Source: Megascapheus bottae
Taxonomy: Eukaryota; Chordata; Mammalia; Rodentia; Geomyidae
Reading direction: 5' to 3'
Length of the DNA: 64,000 nt
NCBI GenBank assembly: GCA_024803745.1
Contig: JANJXV010000024.1
Span: 18,609,927 to 18,673,926 of the forward strand
The translations under genes were made by a program, and so were the position numbers. Within the stretch, counting starts at the first letter, position 1. Every line of letters starts with the position of its first letter. Positions 24,012 through 35,648 of this stretch are shown here, piece after piece. The notes below the pieces were generated by a model. That model searched no databases, was not told where the DNA came from, and was given only the letters and a program-made list of their open reading frames with translations.

Positions 24012-26474
24012 CATAGAGAAACTATTTTTCCCAACTTAAAAGATCTGAACAGTTAGATGGTTTCTGTCTTGCTCATGTTCAGCTCCTGCTAATTGCATCG
24101 GCATTATCTGGTATCTCCTTTTGAGGGAGGAGTTGTACTGAGGCCTGGGAAATCAATCCACTGCATACGTCTCTGGGCAGAACCATCCCCACTCTGTGGT
24201 TCACTCGGAGAAGACCCCAGGCTAGAGGAGAATTAACCTGCACCACTGGGCAGTCATCTGCCAGAACAGATATCCAGGCATGATACAATTCCTTCCTTTA
24301 AAAGATTGATCTTTTAAAGTAATCTCTCCCAAACATGTTAATCATTCAGAAACAGTATGTGTCTGAATGAAAACATTTTTAAGAGCAATTCTAGCGAGTA
24401 AAAGAACATAAAGTCTAACTCCCACATTTAAGTAAGTCCCATTCATTTTACCGCTAATGGTAGGATAAACTACATTAGGGCTTTAATAGAAGTAATTCAT
24501 TAGATAGAACTGATAGGCCTGATAGATACCAGCTCACTGGGGAAGGGGTGATTCCCTTCCTTTCCAAATGGCAGGAGGAAATATACTCAGTTGCACACAA
24601 TTGTCCTTTACTAGCAAGTCTCAAGAACTCTCCTAGTCGTCACGTGCTATGTGCTGAATGTACAAGATCCAGCTTCAATCCAAGACTCTACTTGTCTGAA
24701 CGTGGAAATTTCAATACACGTGGTAGACATAAGACCTCAGCGACCAGAGAAGGTTAGTTTTTCAGACATAATACAACTGAGTATTGCTTAGGAGTGAAGA
24801 GACAGTCATCTTTCCTGCTCTGGCTCTGGAAGGAAGGGAAGCTCTAGAAGAGAATGTAACTTTCTAGAAACAGATGTTAGAAAGGAAAATAAACAAGAAT
24901 CCTTCATCCCTGCACTAGCACCCAGAAATTTCAAGTGGGAGAATGGAAAGATGAACCAGACGGAGATTATTGGGTTCTCAGAAGGCAGTCCCACCAGATT
25001 TACCAAGCAAAAGGTAATGATCATGACTTGGGACTGTGTAGAAACAATGGCAAAGAGGTCAGCTCACAGGACCTGGCCACTGTCCTCCAATTACTGCAGG
25101 ATCATTCAGGTAGATCCCTAAGTCTCGGTTTTTATCATGCAGGCATGCTGCCGAATCACAATGGTCCAGACAATAAGTACATTGGAGCAATAATATTAGT
25201 GGATGAGCCTAAGAAGTAAAGTCTATACAATCCCCTAAAACAACTATCACTTCAGTAAATATCAGTTAAGCTCCTTGCTCTGTGTCTATCTGTGTACTCA
25301 CATGCTCTCCCCAGAATCTGCCAAGAGGAAATCATATAAAGTACATCAATTCACTGAAATGCTATGACAGAGACAGCCATGAGAATCCTGGGTGTTCAGA
25401 GAAGTTATTACCTAAGTAAAAGTCAGCTCTGATACCTGAGCCGTATTTTGAAACCTGGGTAGAGTTAGCACCTCTGTCTGGATACAGTGGAGGAACAGAT
25501 TCCAGGTGAAGGCATGAGAGTTGTGAAAGAGCCAATATAGTACAAACTGCATAAAGCTACAGTCTGTAAAGTTTTATGAGTTGTGATACAGGGGGGCGAT
25601 AGGAAACAAAACTGGGAAAGTAACTTGTCCACCAAGCTGTGCATGTGAAAAAGCCTGAGCTTTCTGTTGTGGAAAACAGAGTCACGTAGATGCCAGGGTG
25701 GCATTCTCACACCTTACTATTTCAGCCTCTGACACACAGGTTCTAGACCAATATGGCTTAGCTTATGGCTGAGCTTCCCCAATGATCCCACCAATATTAT
25801 GACTTGTACACAAGGACTTTACATCACTTGATTGAGTTGTGTACAGCTACTTAAACAAGAAGATTTTAAGAGGAGCTGTTCACATTTACTGTTCTGGGTT
25901 TTCTCCTAGCCCGCTCTAAATCACAGGAGGCAAACTTCAATGCACACCATTTTAAAGCTATCCCCAGATTAAAATACTTCCAACATTACCAAAAGTTATT
26001 TCTTCACTGAAGTTGTTTTCTAAGTATCTGGAAAGAGTTTGGAGTCTCTCATTTCATCTGAAGTCATTTATTTCTCTTTCCTTTCTACCCAACTTGATGT
26101 GACTGGCCACTTGCTGTCGGGAGGGTGGTCTCAATCTGCGACTGCCCTTCACAGATCGTGATGAGAGCTCATCCAGCACGACGCTGTTCGCTGGCTGAAC
26201 AATCCTCCCTCACAGCTCGCTATTGGTCATTACATGGGAGCTCTGCTCCAGAGATCTTTTACTACCTCTCTGCCCTGCAAATCCACACTGGATAGTATGA
26301 AGAGCCAGAGTCCAGCTCTTGCTTCAACTCTCAGAGCTGGTTACCTAGATCCTAAATTTATCATCAAGTCATCTAGAAGACAGCTAGAAGGCGGGGCATA
26401 ATGAGACATGGGAAGAGTCAGCAATACACAGCTAGAAAACTGTGCAGGCACTGAAGAGGAATAAGAAGTTTAGA

Positions 26475-26612
26475 AGTATATGCGCACAGGGGTACATGCT
26501 TGAAACCCCAGAACTAGTCAGACAGAGGCAACATGTTCTCAAGTTTGAAGCCAGCCTGGGCTACACAGACAGGCCATGTCTCCAGGACAGACAGACAGAT
26601 AGACAGACGGAT
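26475..26612 (+). mobile_element. B1-like SINE with (CAGA)n tail
   Basis: gtacatgcttgaaaccccag then gaagccagcctgggctacac, the B1-type end, followed by cagacagacagatagacaga. Confidence 0.75.
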
Positions 26613-26784
26613 AGGCGGATGTGAATATTAGAGGTTAGAGAAGACAGAAGTACAAAGGATGACTATTTCTCTAGCCCACTAAGGTTTCAAGCACAGAGAT
26701 TTGCTTGGAGTTACCTCTGTGCCCCCCTTCTGCCTCTCTTCCACAAAGAGTTACTCAAAATTGAATTTTTTTTTATTTTGTGGA

Positions 26785-26872
26785 AGTAGTGGGGATTGAA
26801 CTCAGGGCTTCTCACAGGTAGGGCTATACCCCTTCACACAGATAGGGCTATATCACTTTAACTTGCTCCCCA
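26785..26872 (-). mobile_element. tRNA-derived SINE fragment
   Basis: ggggattgaactcagggctt is the complement of a B-box region; internal short duplication around cacagatagggctata. Confidence 0.5.
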
Positions 26873-29289
26873 TCCTTAAAGTGGATATTTTAATCACTGT
26901 CTCAGTGCCTGATCCCTTGAATAATTCAAAGCCTTACAGTCACAGTAGTATAACGCATGTTTAGTGTCTTCTCAATGAGCCTGGGCCCCCTTTTCCTTGT
27001 AAATTTTATGAAAGAAGAGCACTGTGGCGACATAAAGGAAATACTAAAAATTACTTTTCAAGAAACATTGTCACAAAGAAGGGCATATAAATCATCCTTG
27101 TATATGTTTATCTCAATATTTCCATTACACATAAAATAAAGGGGGAAAAGCTGCAGGTAATTTTTCTACCAGTAGATGGCAATGTGATACAGTTACTGGG
27201 AGAAAAAAAAGCCACAAAAATTGAAGCTTAAGTTTCAGAGGAAGGATGAAATAGAAATGTGTTCTGTCTAAAAGCAGATAAATGAAATAAGTTAATTACT
27301 CAGGGGAAAAAGCAACTACTTAGCAATATGCATATAAAAATGGAAAATAAAGGGTGTGTACCCAGGAATGTACCTGATAGAAAGTGAGATTCTTATCTGA
27401 AAATAATCAACAGACAAAGGAGAGCTGGAGATATGGCTCAGCCACAGAGCACCAGATAGCAACCATGAGGTCTCTCAGGACTCCTCAGGAAGGAATACAT
27501 AACCTAGTCTCTGTGGCATCGAGCCCAATTCCTCGAAAAACCAAATCTTTAAGACAGACTGAAGATTGAACATCCAGATATTGAAGACTGCTCTCCACAG
27601 GCTCCTGGATCTTTACCTAATCTCATTTCCAATACCTTCATATGCATTTCCACTCATCACACTGTCTTCAAAATCATAGTTTTTCATGAAGGAATTCATT
27701 CTTCTACTCTCTTCTTCTATTCATAACTGCTCACCACCCGATCCTTCGCATGTACCATACACTAGCAAGTAAACATCACAAGGGGCAGACACTGACATCC
27801 TAGAGACTGTACAGAAGAGCACAGGACAGATGAGCACTTTTGTAGTGGTTCACATGCTGGAATCTATTGGAGAGAATGACTGTGAGAATTGGTTAGGGAG
27901 GGGATGAGCACGAATTTGCCACAGTAGAGAAGGGAAAGGGTATAGCACTAGACTTTCCTCCTCCACGTAACCACGTTTGCCCCTCTTCAATTTCACCCAC
28001 TTTCCTGGCACTGTGACCTTGTCTCTCTGAGGTCACAGCTCACCTGCAGCCTGACTTTTTCCATGTAGAGCTCACATACAGTGCATGTGGCTGGAGCACC
28101 TCTCTTCATCTGCCCCTTCCGTGTCATTCACAAACAAGAAATCCTTAGAAATTCACTGATGCTTCCTTAACCTGTGTCCTCTTTAGAAAGAACTAGAAGT
28201 AACGATAATAACTAACATTAATAACTAACCCAGATTAAAACAAAAACAGGCTGAACCTCAATTGTCAGTTTTCTAACGGAGGGATAACTTAGGGGCTTCT
28301 GGGTGCCAAAGAGGGAGAAAAGCTTAGAATGATTTAATAAATGCGTTGTGTGGATGAGTAGTTATGATGAAATATATGTGATTGTAGTTAGCATGTTGTA
28401 CTCAAATAACTGAAATCATGGAGCCAATTACATTTGCTCAGCTCTGTCTATAGTTTACAAGCATGTCCTGAACCCTTGATAAGAGGAGGAAACCTCATTA
28501 GTAAGAAATCCATTCTTATTCTTCCTCTATTGACAGCCCTGGAATCACAGTCATTACATTATGAAAGCAATCATGAAGGTCATCTCTCAGCAACACAAAA
28601 ATATACAATGTTAAAAACAAATTGCTTGCTTATAACCCATTTTCCCTACAATGCTAATAAATACTTCTAATGCAAAGGTATCAGGAATTCTGAGTAAAGA
28701 GCAAAAAGGAGAAAGATTGAAGTAATAAATTCTCCTAACAGCTTTATTATAACCACTACATTCTAGAAAATATTGTCTTTTGTAATAATAACATCATTTG
28801 AACTAACTATATACTCTCAAATATCTATTTGTATATAATAAATTTTCAAGGAATCTTGTCTGAAAATCTAAAATGTATGCTTAATGTACAGAGAATATAT
28901 TTTACATCCAGACATATGAAATTAATACAAAAATAAAGTCCATAGAAGAGTATTAATAAGACCCTAGGATGGAGTTAATAAGAAATCTCAGAAAGTAGGA
29001 AGAAAATCTGATATAAAAGTAAGGTCTAGATTTCGAATTTAAAAATTTACCCTTGCAGTTCATTGGAGGTTTGCAACTAAAGTTAACTCATTAAGTTTAT
29101 AATTTGTGTTTACTTATTGCCAACAAAGGTATTAACTGTACTCAAGGATTTGGGGAGAAATCAAATACAATCATTTGAATACATCCCTTGATGCGATATG
29201 CTCATGACTTCTGTGATAGAAGAGTCAGTGCTTTCCCTTTCCTCCATGGACAGGGAAAAGCGCAGGTGAGCCTGGAGCAGGACACCAGT

Positions 29290-29512
29290 GACCCACACCA
29301 ACATATCCTAGTTACTCAGGAGGCTGAGATCTGAGGTGAAGAGTTTGAAGTCATCTCTAGTACAAAAATCTGTGAGATTCTTATCTTCAAGTAACCACCA
29401 AAAATCTAGAAATAGTGCTATAGCAGTTCAGTGCCAAACTTGAGGGAAAAGCCTAAAGGACAGCCCAGCACTGAGTTCAAGCCCCAGTAGTAGCACAAAA
29501 ATGTTCAGTCTA
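29290..29512 (+). mobile_element. Composite SINE (B1-like plus Geo-type), diverged
   Basis: cctagttactcaggaggctg, then tctagaaatagtgctatagc and gagttcaagccccagtagta. Confidence 0.8.
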
Positions 29513-29555
29513 AATTACCATGCAAAAAAAAAAAGAAAAAGATAAGTTGGTAAAG

Positions 29556-29794
29556 AAATTACCAAGAAACTCAGGCGCTGGTGGCTCATGCCTATAATCC
29601 TAGCTACTAGGGAGGCTGAGATCTGAGGATTGTGGTTCAAAGTCAGCCTGGGCAGGAAAGTCCATAAGACTCCAATTAACGATCAGAAAACAGGAAGTGG
29701 AGCTATGGCTCAAACTGGTAGTGCTCTAGCCTTGAATGAAAGAGCTCAGGCCCTGAGTTCAAGTTCCACAACCGACCCAAAAAATTACTAAGAA
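29556..29794 (+). mobile_element. Composite SINE with 13-bp TSD
   Basis: Body about 29569-29781: ggctcatgcctataatccta ... aggaagtggagctatggctc. Flanked by aaattaccaagaa and aaattactaagaa (one mismatch). Confidence 0.9.
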
Positions 29795-30060
29795 TCAAGA
29801 ATCCCTGAAGTGTATTAGCTATGAGAAATTCTGAAATGATCTTCCTTAAAAATTAGGGAAGGGAAAGAAGAATTAAAGGGCTAAGGTTTTGGAAGGTTCT
29901 CTGGTACGGTTTAACATATACATTGAGGGATAAACTGAAGAACCTCTAGGTTCTGTCTTGTCCTGGGAAACTTCAGTGCTCCTTGTGGAGGAACTCCCAT
30001 TTGTGCCAGAAACTGTGTTTAAGGAATCATCAACTGGCCATGCTGTTCAGGGTGACTCAC

Positions 30061-30159
30061 CTGGTTTCCTCCACTCTTGGGGTTCACAAACACAAGCAAA
30101 GGCTTCATGAGAGGAGAGGAAATAGGCTTTATCACAAAAGGGCGCCCTTTGTTTTCCTG
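30061..30159 (-). CDS. DGKI: DGKI exon: start of catalytic domain
   Basis: 99-bp exon, 33 codons, phase 0 at both ends: [15 protein letters not shown], then [29 protein letters not shown] is the conserved first strand and loop of the diacylglycerol kinase catalytic domain. Its acceptor is a tandem CAGCAG: using the first AG includes a Gln codon, using the second omits it, so the exon may start at 30159 or 30156. The first is chosen because the recalled human protein has the Gln. Donor CAG/GTGAGT. The pyrimidine tract is the transcript side of a GA-rich simple repeat. The upstream intron is only 626 bp, the shortest here. Confidence 0.97.
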
Positions 30160-30162
30160 CTG
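30156..30162 (-). promoter_or_regulatory. Tandem NAGNAG 3' splice acceptor
   Basis: On the sense strand the acceptor reads TCAGCAGG, giving two AG choices three bases apart. Alternative use would insert or omit a Gln between the basic exon (ending KRGAE) and ENKGRP. Confidence 0.85.
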
Positions 30163-30198
30163 AGAGACAGAGAGAGAGGGAGAGAGGGAGAGAGAGCA
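30160..30198 (+). repeat. GA-rich simple repeat forming a DGKI polypyrimidine tract
   Basis: gagacagagagagagggagagagggagag-type purine run on the plus strand. In the sense transcript it is an almost uninterrupted CU tract directly upstream of the 30061-30159 exon acceptor. Confidence 0.9.
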
Positions 30199-30785
30199 GC
30201 ACAGTTAGGACTGCCATCCCAACAGCATGAAGGCAAATGAAGAAAGGCCCATCTTCACCACCACCCCACCCCAAACCCTGTATCTCACAGGGGTTGGGGA
30301 TGCTGGGCCTGCAGGCCAAATTAGGCCCACAAAATTATCTGGTACACACAGATGTTTCTCCTATGCTTCTCATTGGTTGTCCATGGCCCGTCTATTAATT
30401 TTGTATGGTCCCATAATGCTATACAAAGGAACCTTGGTGGGCAAGAAGAAAAAAAAAGTTTCCTCAATCCCCATAGGGATATCCATATATCCATACAACT
30501 TGGAAGAAAAATATCTCAAACCATAATTTTGCTCCAGGTAGCTATGCCATTTCCTTTGATTTTATTCTGTGTACTCTAAGAATTCTAGAAGTGCTAGTTC
30601 ATCCTTATCATCATCAGTTGATTTAGTTAGCCATCCGTAATTCAGAACAAAATAGCATTTAGGTATGGTTGGAGGGAAGTAAAAGAATTAAACAGGGGAA
30701 GGAGACACACAAGGAAAGTATTTGGTGTAGCTCAAATAGATTATGGAAGAAAAGCTACAGCTCTCAGCACCAGCAAAGCACTTAC
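30160..30785 (-). other. DGKI intron, 626 bp
   Basis: Shortest intron here. Apart from the GA-rich run at its acceptor end I see no repeat and no coding signal. Confidence 0.85.
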
Positions 30786-30860
30786 TTCTGCGCCCCTTTT
30801 GCTGGCTTTCCTTTTAAAGCTTGTTCTCTTCTTCTTCCGGCTGGAGGCCTTCAGGGAGTT
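30786..30860 (-). CDS. DGKI: DGKI exon: MARCKS-like basic phosphorylation/NLS segment
   Basis: 75-bp exon, 25 codons, phase 0 at both ends: NSLKASSRKKKRTSFKRKAS then KRGAE. The Lys/Arg cluster with interspersed Ser is the MARCKS phosphorylation-site-like domain that, in DGK zeta and iota, acts as a nuclear localisation signal and is inhibited by PKC phosphorylation (family knowledge, best studied in zeta). Acceptor TTCCCTACAG/AAC, donor GAA/GTAAGT. The intron just upstream in the transcript (30861 to about 31110) is unusually CpG-rich for this window. Confidence 0.97.
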
Positions 30861-31110
30861 CTGTAGGGAAAGAAGGCAGCGCCTGAGCCAGGAGGCAGAC
30901 AGCTCAGAAGTCGCCATGCAGAACCATGTAGAAATGACTGACGGCAGCGCATGCTGTTGCTGGCCGCGTGCTTCTCATGCTTTGACACTGCCAAGCCACT
31001 CTCATGGGTAAGCCACAGACAGAAACCAGTTGAGTGCTTCGGAGTGAGCGACTGACGCCCCGCCACGTACAGGGCAGTGGATTAGAGCCCGGGGGCTCTC
31101 ATGGACTCAC
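30861..31110. other. CpG-enriched intron stretch beside a DGKI exon
   Basis: At least ten CG dinucleotides in 250 bp (e.g. gcgcctgagc, gacggcagcgc, ccgcgtgc, cccgccacgt), against a CpG-poor background. No known element recognised. Confidence 0.5.
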
Positions 31111-31183
31111 ATGACAACACATGGTATACCTGCCAACCCTCCCAGTAAAAATGGAAGAATCCCAAATTTTCTGAGGGGCTCCA

Positions 31184-31220
31184 GTCTCCCGCCCAACCAG
31201 GTCCGTCTCCCGCCCAACCA
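31184..31220 (+). repeat. 21-bp tandem duplication
   Basis: gtctcccgcccaacca occurs at 31184 and again at 31205, separated by ggtcc. Confidence 0.95.
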
Positions 31221-32734
31221 AGCTCAAGTTCATCTCCTGGTATGGAGATCACCTATGTGGAAATGTAAAAAGAGGAGGCCATTTTTTCCATGTTTGTTTT
31301 TAAGTCTTTTTCTTTCTTTATCTTTAACTTTTTTTCTTTTACAGTTGTTTTTTTTTACTATTCTATTATAGGAATAGTTACAAAGCTACTTGAGTCCAAC
31401 AGAACTTCCCAGTCTGTCTATAGCAGCAGTGGTGTCTAATTTTTAAAATGCGGAACAGTAATTCACCTGGAGTTATTTTCCTTTCTTTATCTCTTTAAAG
31501 TCTTCCCTCTCCTACTAGTCTTGACTCTTTCTTCTTCAGGAACTATCTCAAACTTGTTGCAATACAGTGACCCTTAAATTCACTTTCTCTTCCTAGGGAT
31601 TTTTATGGACCACAATTTGGGGACTAATTCAAATTAGCCATTAACTCCATATTTGCTATAGATGTTTATAGAAGAACTCTTTAGAGAACACTCACGGCTG
31701 ACTGGTTGAAGACAAGACAAAAATCAGGTTTAATTAGAGGACTCAATAATTAATGAGTACATCTTCACAAAGCAAGATAGTACTGACCATATAATAGATG
31801 TTTGCCCAAGTTCAAAGCCTGCAATGCAGAATTCTTAACTTAGAAGTTTATATATGAACATACACTTGTATGGTTTAAGCAGTTTCAAAAGTTTTCAAAA
31901 TAACTTGAAGAAATCTGAACATTATACCTTCAATTTCTTAGAGTATTATATTACTTAGAACATTCAAAAATAAAGTTTAGTCTAGATTACATGTACTAAA
32001 GTGTAAAATTAACAAGATCCAAACTAGTCAGCTTTTATTTCATTTTTGACTTAGATTGAGACCCAAAACACACACACAAAAAAAGAAAGTTGACTTGAGT
32101 TCACCAAGGATGAGGGAAAACGTCAAGATCTACTATGTGACCCCACATTTTCTTCCCCCATTGGATTAAAAGAAAACATATTCAGAACCACACATTCTCT
32201 CCAGAAAAGAGATCCAGAGCTTGTGATTGCCTTCTAGCCTGGGAGTGCCCTTCACACAGAGTGAATGACCTTTCTCCTGAATTGGATCTCTGTGTTTCTA
32301 AACCCTTGGGCTAAATGGAGCTTCCTTCATTCAGGTCCTTTTCTCTTTTGCATTATGGAAACATGTGCTATATGTTGACAGATCTCACTTTATGTTTAAA
32401 GGCAAGAAAGATGATCTAGAGTTTTGAAAAGTTTAATCAGCCACATAGTCTGAGAAGAAGGCTGGAAATCACCAGGCTGAAACATGGTATCAATATGCTC
32501 TCTGCCCTTCTCAACCATCTTTAGGACTTAGCCTCATTCGTGGACTTGAGAAAATATGTTCAACCTGGATCCCGAAGAGTAGGTAACTGTTTGTGGGTAG
32601 ATCCTAAGCAAGGAAACTTATGGAGCTCAAGGCTAGGAACTTTGGTTCAAAGGAGAAAAGAGCAAAATGTACAGACTACAGAGAAGCAGAGGACAGGGAA
32701 GAGAGAGCATGATTTGATACACTGTGTGCAAATT

Positions 32735-32865
32735 TAGAACCTCTGTTATGAATTCTTTCACCTTGGCTGAGCCTTCAAAATAACCATCTTTTCATTTGAA
32801 GGTGCAGTGGCAATACCTTACTCTCAGGACTGCTGTGATGCCTAAATGAGAAAAGTAAATGTAAA
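32735..32865 (+). mobile_element. MIR-like ancient SINE fragment
   Basis: caaaataaccatcttttcat and ggactgctgtgatgcctaaa correspond to the MIR end with its gaggattaaatgag-like segment. Confidence 0.5.
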
Positions 32866-34655
32866 ACAAGTCGTTCACCACCCATCCCGTGACAAGGACC
32901 TGAGTGACTGTTAGATATCCCTTCCACAGCTGTAGAATCCTAATACCCAGCACACATGCTTAGTATAGGGAATGCACCAAAATCATCACTGAACCAAGAG
33001 ACAAATATGATTAGAGTTCACAGCACTTCCTGAGCTGATTTGAAGTGGATACTTAGGAGTGAGTAATTCCCCCTTACTGCTTTCTAGTCTTAGCTCAGTT
33101 CATGCCAAGAACAATGCAGGAGGGTGAAGTCCTTGCAGCAACACCCTGTAGACTTTGCTTCTAGACAGGACATAATACTAAAACTGTAAGACACAGAACT
33201 GCTGGATTAGACCAAGAACTTAAGTTTCTTAAACTCATCCGATCATAAAATTCACAGTATTTCAGATGGTTTTGCTGACCAAACACACATCAAACATGAG
33301 GATTGACATCTGAACATAGGAGGCAAAGGACTCGGCTATGATAGAGACAGACACACGGCAGTCTTTCCAAACATGGATACAGTGAATACAAATGCTTCTC
33401 AGGCATGATGGGACAAATGCTGCCGGGGCATTTTGCACTTGAGAGAACAAGTAGAGCACACACAGGGGATGACTTCCTGTCCCTGGGCATGGTTACATGA
33501 CCTGAGTGAGCCCACAGGGCGAAGGATGGTCCAACAGTGACAGAAAATACTCTGGAATTTCCCAGCATGCCTCACAGTTCCCAAGGCTCCCTTCCATTTG
33601 TGTAAATGGATGACTGACTGGCTATGCGACTTCCTTTAGAAGGCAGCATGATTCAGTGAGCAACAGATACATCAAGGAAGATTTAAGATGACTCTTGGGC
33701 TTGATTAATAAGTTCCACTACCGTCATTCATCTATGCTTTCTACCGCTGTCCTGCCTGAGCTGCTATGGGTTGAAGAATTCAGCTGAGTAGTATGCATTC
33801 GTGAACACAAGAGTATGGGAAGAAGTGATTGGAAAGGCTTGTTGGTGATAGGCTTGTTGTCAAATGTCTCCCAAACAAAGTCCCTTTATTAGATACAGGA
33901 CAACCAGCTCAATGACTAAAAGGGTTGCCTGTATAAGAGCAACTCAACACTAATACTGCTTTTTGTATCTTTCTGATTTCAATAGCAGTCACTCCCTGAA
34001 CATTTTGTGCATGCTCTTTTTTTTTTTTTGTAAAAGACATAAGAAAAAAATTTTTTTAATGTCTTTTGTTTTCTTGGGCCAGAAAACTAGAACAATCTTA
34101 CCTTGCCACAGGAGCAATCCTATCACTAAAACCCTTATCTAGTTATGGCTCCTTCCTGGGCTGTTACAAAACACTTATGGATAAATCACTCAACTGTACA
34201 TGAAACTTTAGCTCTTAGTACTCTTGAGGGATTTTTTTTTCCTGTGTTATGGGATCACAAATGGCTGGTTGTAATAACAGGTCTAAAAACAAAAGATAAA
34301 ACATCTCATCTCAAAGGATGTCTTCCCACAATACGGTGAACAAAAGTCTGACAGTGGAGGAGACTGAGGCATGGAACTAGGATTGGAATCTCTGTGGTTC
34401 CTACTGCTCACTGGCACAAACGTGGTCCTCTGACAGAGTAAGCAGAAAAATAAAGAAAACATCCCAGAAGTGAGTTCATTAAGAGCTCAGCTAAATCACA
34501 AGAATTAAGTGACCCTTAGAATTCACTGAAGGAAATAGCTTGGCAATTTTCGGGTGATCACTGTTGGCCATTGCATAAAGCTGCCTATTTGATTTCACAG
34601 GTTCCCTAGGAATTTAAGATTGTCCAACTCATAAGGAAGTTTATATATATATACC

Positions 34656-34795
34656 AGATGCTGGTGGCTCATGCCTGTCATCCTAGCTACTCAGAAGGCT
34701 GAGATATGAGGATCAAGGTTCAAAGCCAGCCCAGGCAGGAAAGTCCATGAAAGTTTTATCTCCAATAAACTACTCAAAGAAGCTGGAAGTGGCAT
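34656..34795 (+). mobile_element. Composite SINE, 3' truncated
   Basis: Complete B1-like half (tggtggctcatgcctgtcat) but the right half stops shortly after gctggaagtgg. Confidence 0.85.
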
Positions 34796-35292
34796 AAGGG
34801 ATGAACACAGTATTGTTCACCATCAGTGGACTGTTAAAAACAATATAAACATTTATGTCTGGTGATACCACTAAATAAACTATTAATACCCATAGTATAG
34901 AATACACAGAGAGGTTTAAAGTGACTTAAGTCCATGTATTCCACTATACAGTATTTCCCAAGATTTCATTTTCTTTCCTTGGCAACTTTGGAGCCAATCT
35001 GTGTAGAATGGTGTCAGAGTAAATACACATGAACCTACACTCACTCTGCTTATCTTCTAAGGTTCTTTTTCTACTAAAATTCCAGAGTGGTAATGGAATG
35101 GTAATGGTAAAAGGAAGGTATGAGAGATTCTTACCATTTTAAATGTTGATGAAAAGGGACTATTTTATCTGAAAATTTTGTTTTATTATGGAGAAAATAT
35201 TTTATGCATTACTCATTCTGAACTAAAGGGACAACTAAAAGCCTGGGTTTTATTATCCTGTCAAAGGCAACACATGGTTCTGACTCAGTTTT

Positions 35293-35648
35293 AAGAAGTC
35301 CTTGTATCCGTGTTTAAAAAGAAATGTACCCATTACTTTACTTATGTAACTGAAACCATCCCGCATCCAGTTTAACACCTTGAAAATAAAGATTAACATA
35401 TATATATAAAAGAATATGTATTTTACATAACTTGTCACAACATTAAAAACTAGTCACAATTATGTCAATGAGCTTTGACTTGATTTTCATGGCGTATTTG
35501 TACATTGAAATAATTTTCAATAATGTAATTTTATGAATGATAAAAATAATATTAGAAAGAAAAAATTTATGAATAATTTTGAAACATCATTCACAAGCAA
35601 GTAAAGTAAAGATTGAGAACCGGAAAAAAAAAAGAAGTCCCTGTATCC
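35293..35648 (+). mobile_element. L1-3'-end-like retroposed insertion with TSD, possible 3' transduction
   Basis: Direct repeats aagaagtccttgtatcc (35293-35309) and aagaagtccctgtatcc (35632-35648), one mismatch, flank an insert ending in a run of ten A. The first 90 bp resemble the repeat ends seen at 9480 and 13690 (aaaaagaaatgtac...acttatgtaact). The next 230 bp are unlike the other copies, so they may be flanking DNA carried along from the source locus. Implied nick CTT/AA. Confidence 0.7.

Larger units (their letters stand above)
22191..30060 (-). other. DGKI intron, 7.9 kb
   Basis: Contains a MIR at about 22303-22530, a three-copy 29-bp minisatellite (23607-23693), a (CA)n run (23971-24008), a B1-like SINE with a (CAGA)n tail (26475-26610), a tRNA-related fragment near 26785-26870 and composite SINEs at 29290 and 29569. 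A CpG-containing block lies at 26110-26230. Other parts, including 24010-26090 and 27600-29200, show no recognised elements. Confidence 0.75.
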
